The position numbers were made by a program, and so were the translations under genes. Of a stretch of DNA of 23,216 nucleotides, positions 8,071-14,069 are shown piece by piece. The stretch comes from a virus. The stretch spans positions 1 to 23,216 of IMG/VR virus record IMGVR_UViG_3300025012_000288. One strand, 5' to 3'. Numbering within the stretch: position 1 is the first letter of the stretch; each line of letters starts with the position of its first letter. The notes beneath the pieces were generated by a model. It was not told where the DNA came from and made no database searches. It saw only the letters and a list, made by a program, of their open reading frames with translations.

Positions 8071-8084
8071 ATTCATATCCGAAT
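8071..8084. promoter_or_regulatory. Class A palindrome next to the RBS of the FmdB-like gene
   Basis: ATTCATATCCGAAT, with one arm mismatch, is followed directly by AGGAG, the ribosome site of the gene at 8099. It mirrors the arrangement in the divergent late leader. Confidence 0.55.
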
Positions 8085-8098
8085 AGGAGATTTTCTAA

Positions 8099-8281
8099 AT
8101 GCCTCTGTACGAGTACAAATGTAGCAAATGTGAAAAATCAAGGGAGGTCCGGGAGGCCTTCGGTTCATCAGGGATTCAACTCTGCTCCTGCGGTCATCCG
8201 ATGCACCGAACCGTAGCTTCTCCTTCGTTTGTCCTGAAGGGCGCTGGGTGGGCTAAGGATCTGTATGGGGGTTCCAATTGA
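8099..8281 (+). CDS. FmdB-like zinc-ribbon protein
   Basis: Protein of 60 residues. It begins MPLYEYKCSKC, has a second cysteine cluster (LCSCGHPM) and ends with SPSFVLKGAGWAKDLYGG, matching the FmdB/CxxC-CxxC regulatory zinc-ribbon family, whose usual end is F-K-G-x-G-W. The second knuckle is CSC rather than the usual CPxC. AGGAG lies 9 nt before the ATG. Members are small and often of unknown function; the family name was assigned from a putative regulator of formamidase. It is the first gene of the rightward transcript. Confidence 0.75.
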   Translation: MPLYEYKCSKCEKSREVREAFGSSGIQLCSCGHPMHRTVASPSFVLKGAGWAKDLYGGSN

Positions 8282-8451
8282 TAGCCTCCTGCAAATCCAC
8301 CTGCTGTCCCTACGACCCATTCCACGAGAACCATACCTGCTGCCACTTCTGCAGGTCGCAGTCTGAGTGTGTCACGGAGACCCCGGATCAAACCTGCAGC
8401 AAGAACCCAAAAAGGTGCTTCCAACTTGTTACCTACGAAGGAGGAGAATAG
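8278..8451 (+). CDS. Cysteine-rich small protein (57 aa, TTG start)
   Basis: An open frame of 57 codons begins with TTG overlapping the FmdB-like stop (TTGA) and ends just before the YopX-like gene, whose ribosome site lies in its last codons. The product has nine cysteines (5, 9, 10, 21, 22, 25, 31, 40, 47), including CCPYDPFHENHTCCHFC, so it probably binds zinc or iron-sulphur. The tight packing between two convincing genes supports it being real. The TTG start is the weakest point. No family recognised. Confidence 0.6.
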   Translation: MIASCKSTCCPYDPFHENHTCCHFCRSQSECVTETPDQTCSKNPKRCFQLVTYEGGE

Positions 8452-8452
8452 A

Positions 8453-8779
8453 ATGAGCAGAGAATTCAAATTTAGGGCGTGGGACAAGAAAGCAAAGAAG
8501 ATGATCTCCTGGAACGACCTTCATCACCGAGACGGCCTCGACATCTTCCAGAACCCAGACCTTGAGGTGATGCAGTTCACTGGGCTGTATGACAGGGAAG
8601 GTAATGAGATCTACGAGGACGACATAGTGGAGAGTCCTGATTACTACCCGAGCCTCGTAAATTTCACTGATGGCACCTTTTGGGCGGGCGACACATTTCT
8701 ACATGATGTTGACTACGATGCTCCTTGTGAGATTTTAGGTAATCTCCACAAGAACCCTGATCTTCTGCCAGAGGACTAG
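8453..8779 (+). CDS. YopX-domain protein
   Basis: Protein of 108 residues. SREFKFRAWDKKAKKMI at the start and MQFTGLYDREGNEIYEDDIV near residue 45 are diagnostic of the YopX family, common in phages. YopX proteins form all-beta oligomers of unknown function. GGAGGAG lies 6-8 nt before the ATG; the alternative upstream start would overlap the preceding gene and lacks a ribosome site. Confidence 0.88.
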   Translation: MSREFKFRAWDKKAKKMISWNDLHHRDGLDIFQNPDLEVMQFTGLYDREGNEIYEDDIVESPDYYPSLVNFTDGTFWAGDTFLHDVDYDAPCEILGNLHKNPDLLPED

Positions 8780-8782
8780 AAA

Positions 8783-8935
8783 ATGACCTGCGCCTGGTGC
8801 CACGACAATTTCAGCCACAAGGGGATCTACTCCAAGAAGTACGGCCTGCACTTTTGCTGCCGGTCGCACTTCGCCTCGTGGAAGTTTTTCAGGGAGAACT
8901 ACTCGACCCCGATATTCAAGTGGCCTTGGAAGTAG
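8783..8935 (+). CDS. Small zinc-finger-like protein (50 aa)
   Basis: ATG at 8783 follows GAGGA with 8 nt spacing, four bases after the YopX-like stop. The product starts MTCAWCHDNFSHKG and has a second cluster HFCCRSHFASWKFF, giving a CxxC...CCxxH set that could hold one zinc. The C-terminus is aromatic (FKWPWK). No family recognised. Confidence 0.6.
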   Translation: MTCAWCHDNFSHKGIYSKKYGLHFCCRSHFASWKFFRENYSTPIFKWPWK

Positions 8936-8959
8936 GCAGAATCATTTAGGAATCCAGTT

Positions 8960-8980
8960 CAATAATTGCAAGACTATTGC
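8960..8980 (+). repeat. ATTGC site pair 1 (candidate Int/Xis arm sites)
   Basis: CAATAATTGC (8960-8969) and AGACTATTGC (8971-8980) are repeated 11 bp apart in the same orientation. Two further pairs with the same spacing flank the tRNA-Gln fragment. This pair lies just before the ribosome site of the excisionase-like gene. Confidence 0.5.
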
Positions 8981-8996
8981 AGGAGGGCGTTTCCCA

Positions 8997-9350
8997 GTGC
9001 AGACCCAAGCCATTTCTACAGACCCAGCAGCATTACTCGGGCTTCTCCAGGCCCAAGCCGAAGTCCATGCAGCGACATTAAAAATTCTCCAAGCGGCCAT
9101 CGAAGCACTGAGTCCTAATAAGACAGAGCCTCTCCTGATCGGCCTGAAGCAAGCCTCTTTGAAAATCAACAAGTCCGACAGGTGGCTGAAGGGAAAGCTG
9201 GAACTTGGCGAACTTACAGGCTGGAAGAGTGGGCCGAAGGGCAGGTGGCAGATCGACCCCTCCATCCTCCTAGACGAAATCAAGGCGCTTCATCAGCAAT
9301 CCAGACAAGATCCGCAGCCGAAAAAAAGACGAAAAAGAATGTTGACTTGA
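8997..9350 (+). CDS. Excisionase-like DNA-binding protein
   Basis: Protein of 117 residues with a GTG start, AGGAGG 10 nt upstream. The C-terminal half, GLKQASLKINKSDRWLKGKL followed by GWKSGPKGRWQIDP, looks like a winged helix-turn-helix of the MerR/excisionase type; the tail is basic (PKKRRKR). Residues 1-45 are Ala/Gln/Leu-rich and helical, perhaps for dimerisation. Position next to the candidate attP and upstream of the integrase supports an Xis role; a repressor is the alternative. Confidence 0.55.
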   Translation: MQTQAISTDPAALLGLLQAQAEVHAATLKILQAAIEALSPNKTEPLLIGLKQASLKINKSDRWLKGKLELGELTGWKSGPKGRWQIDPSILLDEIKALHQQSRQDPQPKKRRKRMLT

Positions 9351-9421
9351 ATTTCAAAATGACCTATCTTGCGGTCCACCTGACGCGAGACAGGGCATTT
9401 TCTTTAGCAGCACTCCGGATT

Positions 9422-9442
9422 CAAAAATTGACAGACTATTGC
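9422..9442 (+). repeat. ATTGC site pair 2
   Basis: CAAAAATTGA (9422-9431) and AGACTATTGC (9433-9442) are 11 bp apart, repeating pair 1. The second half is identical to the one at 8971-8980. The pair overlaps the -35 of the promoter before the tRNA fragment. Confidence 0.5.
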
Positions 9443-9457
9443 TAAGGAAAATAAAAT
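9428..9457 (+). promoter_or_regulatory. Promoter in front of the tRNA-Gln half
   Basis: TTGACA (9428-9433), an 18-nt spacer and TAAAAT (9452-9457) predict a start near 9464, about 12 nt before the first base of the tRNA-Gln fragment. It would supply expression to the tRNA rebuilt after integration. Confidence 0.6.
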
Positions 9458-9475
9458 CGCGTAAGTAGTTGAAAT

Positions 9476-9514
9476 TGGGGTGTCGCCAAGCGGTAAGGCA
9501 ACGGACTCTGACTC
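9476..9514 (+). other. Candidate attP core: 5' half of tRNA-Gln(CTG)
   Basis: Bases 9476-9514 read as tRNA-Gln from position 1 to about 40: acceptor 5' strand TGGGGTG, D-arm GCCAAGCGGTAAGGC and anticodon loop CTCTGAC with anticodon CTG. After 9514 the anticodon stem is not completed (ACA where CGT is needed), and no T-arm or CACCCCA acceptor strand follows. A half tRNA beside a tyrosine integrase is the usual signature of an attachment site, with crossover near the anticodon loop. Phage genes lie on both sides, so it looks like attP rather than a chromosomal junction. Confidence 0.75.
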
Positions 9515-9524
9515 ACAAGTGAAT
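9511..9524. promoter_or_regulatory. Weak class A palindrome at the tRNA breakpoint
   Basis: ACTCACAAGTGAAT matches nine of ten arm bases of the class A element and overlaps the point where tRNA identity ends. Confidence 0.3.
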
Positions 9525-9571
9525 TATTTGTTTGGGTCGAATTATACAATAGAATCGGCTAGTTAGTAAGA

Positions 9572-9600
9572 GGCTCTCCAATTCAGGGAGGGCCTTTCCT
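9572..9600 (+). terminator. Terminator-like hairpin after attP core
   Basis: GGCTCTCC (9572-9579) pairs with GGAGGGCC (9587-9594) with one wobble, loop of seven bases, extended by A/T pairs and followed by TTTCCT. It would stop transcription entering from the tRNA promoter before the integrase. Confidence 0.55.
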
Positions 9601-9614
9601 ATATCCAGACAAAA

Positions 9615-9765
9615 GCCTCAAATCACGCAACTACCTAATCCATAAAGACTTCCTTAACTCATATCCTACATTTAAAATCACGTCTGAATTCGTAACTCAC
9701 TAATACATAATATAAATTTACCTAAATCACTTACTTAGCCTCAATCGGGAAGAGTCGGGAAATTT
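9615..9765. other. AT-rich P-arm segment without a gene
   Basis: No open frame with a ribosome site is seen. The stretch holds loosely repeated ACT-NAC-TAA-type words (9629-9638, 9694-9704, 9728-9738) and one weak class A palindrome (AATCACGTCTGAAT, 9676-9689). Its place between the attP core and the integrase suits integrase or host-factor binding, which remains inference. Confidence 0.35.
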
Positions 9766-9786
9766 CAATTATTGCTCAAATATTGC
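9766..9786 (+). repeat. ATTGC site pair 3
   Basis: CAATTATTGC (9766-9775) and CAAATATTGC (9777-9786), again 11 bp apart, sit 11 bp before the -35 of the integrase promoter. Confidence 0.5.
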
Positions 9787-9796
9787 AGCGAAGGGC

Positions 9797-9825
9797 TTGA
9801 CTTCCATTCACGTCTGAATTATATT
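9797..9825 (+). promoter_or_regulatory. Integrase promoter with operator in its spacer
   Basis: TTGACT (9797-9802), a 17-nt spacer and TATATT (9820-9825). The last 14 bases of the spacer are the class A palindrome ATTCACGTCTGAAT (9806-9819), abutting the -10. A protein bound there would block RNA polymerase directly. Confidence 0.8.
9806..9819. promoter_or_regulatory. Class A operator in the integrase promoter
   Basis: ATTCACGTCTGAAT occupies exactly the 3' 14 bp of the 17-nt promoter spacer, the same geometry as in the radical SAM operon promoter. Confidence 0.75.
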
Positions 9826-9845
9826 TCAGCCAAGGAGGAAAGCTC

Positions 9846-11084
9846 ATGCGAGAAAAAGGTTCGATTTTCAAGGTGGTCCGCTGCTACGAGTGTGGGGCCA
9901 GGAAGCGATTCACTGATCCTCCCAAGAAGCTCCCTCCGTGCAAGAAGTGCGGGAGCGCCACAAACGAGGCGGATAAATTCTGGAGCATCTCCTACTCCTT
10001 CGAGGGGAAGCAGATAGCGGAACAGATCAGCATCCACAAGAAACAAGCCGAGGACCGGCTGAACCAAGTCCTGGGTCAGATCGTAGACGACCGCTTCAAG
10101 CTGAACCAGAAGAAGGAGCGGCTGACCTGGGATCGAGCTGCAGAGCTTTACAAGACCTACCTCGAAGGCCTCTCCAACTCCGACACGCGAGCCTTCTACA
10201 TCCAACGCCTCGACTCCAACCTGACTCCCTTCTTCCGAGAGTTCTCCTGGAAAACGGGCACACCATTACCACGCCAGTTATCAGACCGGCTCCCAGTTTT
10301 CATCCAGGACCTCCTCCCTCAGCACCTCCAAGCCTACATGGTCTACTGCCGGGACGATCTGGGTCACTCAAACTCTACTGTGAACCGAGCCAGGACGACC
10401 CTCATCAACATGATCAACTGCTTCGTGAAATCCAAGATCGTAGCTCCTGATAATACTCGGTACCTCGAATATAATCAGCTTCAGGTGGTCCCTGCTTGGC
10501 CCGAGAACGATTCCAGGGAGGATAAATTTTATACGGTGGGGGAATTGAATCGACTATTCGAGGCTGCGGAGCTGGTGGACAAGAGGGCTTCGCTGATAAT
10601 TGGCTTCGGCGCGTTCGGTGGGCTCAGGAGGAAAACCATCTGCTCATTAAAAAAGGAGTACCTGAACCTCCAGGAAAATCTCGTATCCATCCCAGCATCC
10701 AAGAGGAAGCAGGGTGATTACACGCATTATCTGGACATGATCCCGAAGCTTAGGAGCCTGTTGGATTCCTATCTAGAGGGGCTGACTCCTAAAGAGCAGG
10801 AAAGCCTTTGGCTCTTCTGCGGCGAGACTCCGGAAGTGCCCATCTCCAGATCCTATTGGGACAACATTTTCCAGAAGGTCAAAAAGGAAGCTGGGCTGAA
10901 AGACAAGCGCTTCCACGACACCAAGCACTCAGCCGGAACCTTCTACTATCAAGCTACGCAGGACATTAGGAAGACCGCAGATTTCCTCGACCACAGCGAC
11001 ATCAACATGTCGAGGAAATATGCGTTCGTAGATAGGGAGCAAAAGAGGAAGGATGCTGATAAATTTGGGGAGCAATTTGAATAA
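9846..11084 (+). CDS. int: Tyrosine-family phage integrase
   Basis: Protein of 412 residues. An N-terminal zinc ribbon (C13, C16, C32, C35) precedes a SAM-like core-binding domain (about 95-200) and the catalytic domain (about 225-405). Visible active-site residues are R261 (GGLRRKT), K286/K288, H357, H383 (FLDHSDI) and nucleophile Y392 (RKYAFVD). The box II arginine (HxxR) is replaced by K360 in FHDTKHSAGT. It would recombine the adjacent attP with a host tRNA-Gln gene. AAGGAGG lies 7 nt before the ATG, and a class A operator sits in its promoter. Confidence 0.94.
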   Translation: MREKGSIFKVVRCYECGARKRFTDPPKKLPPCKKCGSATNEADKFWSISYSFEGKQIAEQISIHKKQAEDRLNQVLGQIVDDRFKLNQKKERLTWDRAAELYKTYLEGLSNSDTRAFYIQRLDSNLTPFFREFSWKTGTPLPRQLSDRLPVFIQDLLPQHLQAYMVYCRDDLGHSNSTVNRARTTLINMINCFVKSKIVAPDNTRYLEYNQLQVVPAWPENDSREDKFYTVGELNRLFEAAELVDKRASLIIGFGAFGGLRRKTICSLKKEYLNLQENLVSIPASKRKQGDYTHYLDMIPKLRSLLDSYLEGLTPKEQESLWLFCGETPEVPISRSYWDNIFQKVKKEAGLKDKRFHDTKHSAGTFYYQATQDIRKTADFLDHSDINMSRKYAFVDREQKRKDADKFGEQFE

Positions 11085-11088
11085 ACGA

Positions 11089-11117
11089 AAAGCCCTTGGG
11101 AAGGCCCCAAGGGCTTT
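11089..11117. terminator. Bidirectional terminator between convergent operons
   Basis: A perfect 12-bp stem (AAAGCCCTTGGG, 11089-11100, with 11106-11117) and five-base loop sit between the integrase and the leftward accessory operon. The stem starts with A's and ends with T's, so it can work in both directions. Confidence 0.85.
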
Positions 11118-11120
11118 GAT

Positions 11121-11573
11121 TTAAAACGCACCAACTCCAACCTCAGCCGCTTCTTCCTCGACCTCAGATGTCCATGCCTTCCTCGGAACAAACTTCTTGC
11201 TCAACAAGTAAGCGCTGTTCCGGGTCCGAATAATCTTCCCCTCTTTCCGGTCCTTCGCTGGTGAAGCCACCGTTGAAGTGTGGATCTCAGTGCCATCCCT
11301 GAAACGCTTCAGCTTGTCGTCGTAGATCTGACCCCAGATCACACCATTCATGTAAAGCCAGCCCTCTAGCCTCCCTGTAGGCACCGAATCCCACGCAGCG
11401 ATTTCTTCTTCACTAAGCTGAAGGAAATTCTTAGGCTCGCCTACGCCCCTCTGATAATCATCCCCACCATCCAAGCTGATCGCGCCACAGTTGCAGGTAA
11501 TAAAATGGTGGCGGAAGGTGGACTCGATGATGTCTTGGCAGAGGGCACATTTTGCGATGTTACGCGACTTCAT
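11121..11573 (-). CDS. Zinc-ribbon phage protein, DUF7695-like N-terminus
   Basis: Protein of 150 residues. The first 45 residues show CALCQDIIES, then HHFITCNCGAISLDGGDDYQ, a pattern I associate with the DUF7695 zinc-binding domain. The rest (LYMNGVIWGQIYDDKLKRF, then DGTEIHTSTV) is not a family I can name and may be a separate domain. The tail is acidic. The start overlaps the upstream gene by 14 bp with GGGGG as ribosome site. It is the last gene of the accessory operon. Confidence 0.75.
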   Translation of the reverse strand: MKSRNIAKCALCQDIIESTFRHHFITCNCGAISLDGGDDYQRGVGEPKNFLQLSEEEIAAWDSVPTGRLEGWLYMNGVIWGQIYDDKLKRFRDGTEIHTSTVASPAKDRKEGKIIRTRNSAYLLSKKFVPRKAWTSEVEEEAAEVGVGAF

Positions 11574-11994
11574 TGAGCCCCCACCCTTCTACGTTCGAGA
11601 AGGTAAACCCCTCAGGCACACCTGAGACGATTATCCTCACCGGGAATGTGTTAATATGGCTATCATCACTAACGCTGCGTACTGCCATATCCAAGGCCGC
11701 GCGGAAATACGGCTGCATGTTCCCATACAAATTCACCCAACCCTCAAACGTCCTCTCGACCAACCTCACCGGCTTCTCGGGCGCCTTGATTTCGATCTCG
11801 TCCCAGAAGAGGGTGGGGTTGCGAACCCACGCGTGGGGCCTTCCGTCGAGCAGGTAGATCCCATCAACCGAATCACCATCGAGATCTGGCTCAGCAAACT
11901 GCACATCGAAGTCATCAGCACCAACCTCTTCCACCACACCCCACCCGCACTGCACGTCCCAAACTCTATCTCCAACTTTCACATCTCTAAACAT
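11560..11994 (-). CDS. Phage protein with SH3-like 'DRVWD...GWG' domain
   Basis: Protein of 144 residues. VGDRVWDVQCGWGVVEEV, DDFDVQF, YLLDGR and NPTLFWDEIEIKAPEKP follow a pattern I recognise from many phage proteins of unknown function: a small beta-barrel (SH3/KOW-like) with a consensus of V-x-F strands, a Y-x-x-D-G turn and a PTLF strand. The C-terminal half (GWVNLYGNMQPYFRAALDMA) is a separate unrecognised region. AAAAGGAG precedes the ATG. Confidence 0.75.
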   Translation of the reverse strand: MFRDVKVGDRVWDVQCGWGVVEEVGADDFDVQFAEPDLDGDSVDGIYLLDGRPHAWVRNPTLFWDEIEIKAPEKPVRLVERTFEGWVNLYGNMQPYFRAALDMAVRSVSDDSHINTFPVRIIVSGVPEGFTFSNVEGWGLNEVA

Positions 11995-12170
11995 TTTTCT
12001 GCTCCTTTTGTTTGAATTGTTCTCCGCGCTAAAACGCGGTAGCTCTCTGCTGATGCCTTGGCCTGCCGAAGCAACTCCTCAAGCTCGGACTCTCGTTTAT
12101 GAGCCAGCTCTAGTTGGGCATGTAAGCGGGAGATGGTGAAGTCACAGTTGCAAAATCTGTCTCCGCTCAT
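11979..12170 (-). CDS. Small coiled-coil protein (63 aa)
   Basis: Begins MSGDRFCNCDFTISRLHAQL and continues as a single heptad-patterned helix (LELAHKRESELEELLRQAKA). GGGAGG lies 5 nt before the ATG, which overlaps the previous stop (ATGA); the longer frame lacks a ribosome site. Short proteins with a CxC and a coiled coil are common in phage early operons. Function unknown. Confidence 0.6.
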   Translation of the reverse strand: MSGDRFCNCDFTISRLHAQLELAHKRESELEELLRQAKASAESYRVLARRTIQTKGAEKCLEM

Positions 12171-12376
12171 CAAACCCTCCCGTTCCACTTCTCTACGGCT
12201 TCTTCCACTGATACGTCCTCGGAGGCGGTCGTGTAGTAGATCCAGTGAGCGAGGCATCCATTGTCCGAGCAACCTAAGTTAAAGTATTCGCCGTGGTGGT
12301 CTTCCAGCACCTCCAGGTCTGCGGCACTACCGCAGAAGGGGCATGGGAGGAGGTTAAAATGGGATGTCGATGTCAT
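12170..12376 (-). CDS. Lar-like zinc-ribbon protein
   Basis: Protein of 68 residues. LLPCPFCGSAADLEV, NLGCSDNGCLAHW and SVEEAVEKWNGRV match the Lar restriction-alleviation family: CPFCG, a second C-x4-C, and a terminal E-A-x-x-x-W-N-x-R. In the Rac prophage Lar relieves type I restriction; most phage relatives are untested. GGAGG lies 6 nt before the ATG. It overlaps the last 23 bp of the upstream gene. Confidence 0.8.
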   Translation of the reverse strand: MTSTSHFNLLPCPFCGSAADLEVLEDHHGEYFNLGCSDNGCLAHWIYYTTASEDVSVEEAVEKWNGRV

Positions 12377-12830
12377 CGTCTGCCTCCGTAAATGCCGGTG
12401 CCTCTGGCGCTTCTTCGGGGTACCCATACCAACCTTCAGGTTCGACCTCAGCAACTTCAGCCTTCTCCTCCGGATGCCCTGCGGCATGAACCAGTACAAG
12501 ATCTTGCTCTCTAGCGAACATCAAAGCGCCATCGTGGGCCAGCCTCGAAACTTGGTAGTTCCACGCACGGTCATCCTTGAGCCCAACCACCAAGCACCTC
12601 TCGCCAGTATGGGATAGCACCAGGTCGCCCACCTTGAATGGATTCTGGTTGACATACTCGTAATGAGGCCGGAACAGGACCGTGATTTTATGCTCTTCTG
12701 CATAAACAGGAGCGCCCCCTTCGCAGCCGATTTGGTAGTAGGAGTCTCGACTAGGGAGCCTGAAAACAATCCCCTCCTTCTCCCCGAAGTAATCCTTCAC
12801 CAGGACCTTATCCCCAATTTCAGGTTTCAT
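12354..12830 (-). CDS. Two-barrel SH3-like protein with SSB-type acidic tail
   Basis: Protein of 158 residues. Two short beta-barrel-like repeats begin IGDKVLVKDYFGEKEGIVF (about 5) and KVGDLVLSHTGERCLVVGL (about 66), each with a G-D-x-V start. Residues about 118-150 are Glu/Pro/Ala-rich, and the last residues are ADDDIDIPF, very close to the DDDIPF tip by which bacterial single-strand-binding proteins recruit partners. No OB-fold is evident. GGAGG precedes the ATG, directly after the upstream stop. Confidence 0.75.
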   Translation of the reverse strand: MKPEIGDKVLVKDYFGEKEGIVFRLPSRDSYYQIGCEGGAPVYAEEHKITVLFRPHYEYVNQNPFKVGDLVLSHTGERCLVVGLKDDRAWNYQVSRLAHDGALMFAREQDLVLVHAAGHPEEKAEVAEVEPEGWYGYPEEAPEAPAFTEADDDIDIPF

Positions 12831-13217
12831 CTAAACCACCTCCCCATAATCAGGGCGGGAGATAAAGGTCGTTTTAGAAGCCGAGCACCAACTGTCGCTT
12901 CCCATCCCAAAAATACCTACAAAGTATTCAGGGCTGTCGCCGAAGTCTACCACCAGCACAACCCCCTTGCCCTCAGGCGTGCTCACGAAATCACCAACCC
13001 GCAGAGTCTCTACCTGCGGAGCCTCATACTTCGCACCCTGAACCAGTTCCAACACCTCCCCACTCACCCATCCGCTAACCTCGTGTCCTTCGCTGAACAC
13101 CCTGTAGGGGCACTCCACATCCTCCTCAGCAACCGCAACTACAATTGCCGGGAGACCGTCCCACTTCACCTTGTCGCCTTCGTTAAGTGAAAGGCCTTGC
13201 TTCGTAAAACTTGACAT
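12831..13217 (-). CDS. Two-barrel SH3-like protein
   Basis: Protein of 128 residues with the same plan as its downstream neighbour: barrel one around LNEGDKVKWDGLPAIVVAVA, barrel two around LRVGDFVSTPEGKGVVLVVD then YFVGIFG. The two genes are probably diverged duplicates. AGGAGC precedes the ATG; just upstream of that is a class A palindrome. Function unknown; such barrels in phages often bind nucleic acid or protein. Confidence 0.72.
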   Translation of the reverse strand: MSSFTKQGLSLNEGDKVKWDGLPAIVVAVAEEDVECPYRVFSEGHEVSGWVSGEVLELVQGAKYEAPQVETLRVGDFVSTPEGKGVVLVVDFGDSPEYFVGIFGMGSDSWCSASKTTFISRPDYGEVV

Positions 13218-13221
13218 TTTT

Positions 13222-13581
13222 CTAGCTCCTATTCACATCTGAATTTGTTTGGGTGCCAAGAAACTTCGCAGCCCTCTTTTCCCCGGAAGTTGCCTCGTCG
13301 TAGTTGCTGCAAGCGGACCAAGAAAGCGGAGCAGCCTCGCTGATCAACTCGATCAGGTCCTCAATCATCTGGTCCTTCCTGATTTGTTCGCAGGCGCCGG
13401 TTGAGGATTGCAGCCTAGCAACTTGATTTCCTAGAAGCCTGTTCTCCTCCGCGAGCCTTGAGATCTCCCTATCCTGAAAAGCGGAGTACTCGCCCATCCT
13501 GTTGATCTCGCACATGAGGCACTCGGAATAGGTGTCGCTGTGGTCCAGGTTCTCCTCGCAAGCACAGTCAGTCCAACTCAT
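13222..13581 (-). CDS. Cysteine-rich coiled-coil protein
   Basis: Protein of 119 residues. The N-terminus has CAC and CLMCE, a possible zinc site, followed by a heptad-rich helix (REISRLAEENRLLGNQVARL). The C-terminal residues NSDVN are encoded by the class A palindrome at 13231-13244. GGAGG/AGGAG lie before the ATG. It overlaps the upstream gene by 14 bp. No family recognised. Confidence 0.65.
   Translation of the reverse strand: MSWTDCACEENLDHSDTYSECLMCEINRMGEYSAFQDREISRLAEENRLLGNQVARLQSSTGACEQIRKDQMIEDLIELISEAAPLSWSACSNYDEATSGEKRAAKFLGTQTNSDVNRS
13231..13244. promoter_or_regulatory. Class A palindrome inside the operon, before an RBS
   Basis: A perfect ATTCACATCTGAAT overlaps the 3' end of one gene. 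On the minus strand it is followed immediately by AGGAG, the ribosome site of the gene at 13217. No -35 or -10 surrounds it. Confidence 0.6.
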
Positions 13582-13780
13582 CTCCTACCTCCTCACCACA
13601 AAATTCAATCACCTCGTACTTCTCTCCCGCCTCTGCCTCAGCCGCTTCTCTGTTGTCGAAAACAGGCATTATCCCAACCATGCCGTCGCGCCATGAGATA
13701 GGCACTGAAGACTCTACGCCCAGAGTAGTAACGAGCACCAACTTGTGGAGAGCACTTACGGCGAAATAAGTTTTGGTCAT
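13568..13780 (-). CDS. Small hypothetical protein (70 aa)
   Basis: Starts MTKTYFAVSALHKLVLVTTL; GGAGG lies 4 nt before the ATG, which overlaps the upstream stop (ATGA). The middle, MPVFDNREAAEAEAGEKYEV, reads like a short beta-alpha unit seen in small phage proteins that end E-A-x-x-x-A. No metal-binding residues or membrane segment. Function unknown. Confidence 0.6.
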   Translation of the reverse strand: MTKTYFAVSALHKLVLVTTLGVESSVPISWRDGMVGIMPVFDNREAAEAEAGEKYEVIEFCGEEVGDELD

Positions 13781-14067
13781 CTCGCCTCCAGTAAAGCCAC
13801 CAGCGCTTCCATGATCAGAATTTGGTTCATCCGCGTGTCGTAGATTTGGGCGCTTTTGATTCCTGTAATCTGGTCCTTGAGCCTGACCAGAAGATCATCT
13901 AGGTCCTTTTTGGTGGCGACGGGGATGCACTGGACAAGTTCGTTTATCTCGCTGCAGCGCTCTATCCCGCAAATCCAAGTATCTCCTTGGTTGCGGGAGT
14001 GGGGCAGTTCATGAGGACACCCCGAACAACCTGGGTGTGTGCCAGCGTGATCACAAATCACTTCCAT
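13777..14067 (-). CDS. Cysteine/histidine-rich hypothetical protein (96 aa)
   Basis: The first 45 residues carry CDHAGTHPGCSGCPHELPH and CGIERC, enough ligands for one or two zincs; the remainder is helical (DLDDLLVRLKDQITGIKSAQ). AGGAGG lies 7 nt before the ATG. It sits between two small genes with 4-bp and 2-bp junctions, so translational coupling is likely. Function unknown. Confidence 0.62.
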   Translation of the reverse strand: MEVICDHAGTHPGCSGCPHELPHSRNQGDTWICGIERCSEINELVQCIPVATKKDLDDLLVRLKDQITGIKSAQIYDTRMNQILIMEALVALLEAR

Positions 14068-14069
14068 TT

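Noticed and set aside
9359-9445. Short plus-strand frame MTYLAVHLTRD...
   Set aside because: No ribosome site, and it overlaps the att-site pair and the tRNA promoter.
9476-9550. Complete tRNA-Gln gene
   Set aside because: The anticodon stem is not closed after 9514 and there is no T-arm or CACCCCA acceptor strand, so it is only the 5' half.
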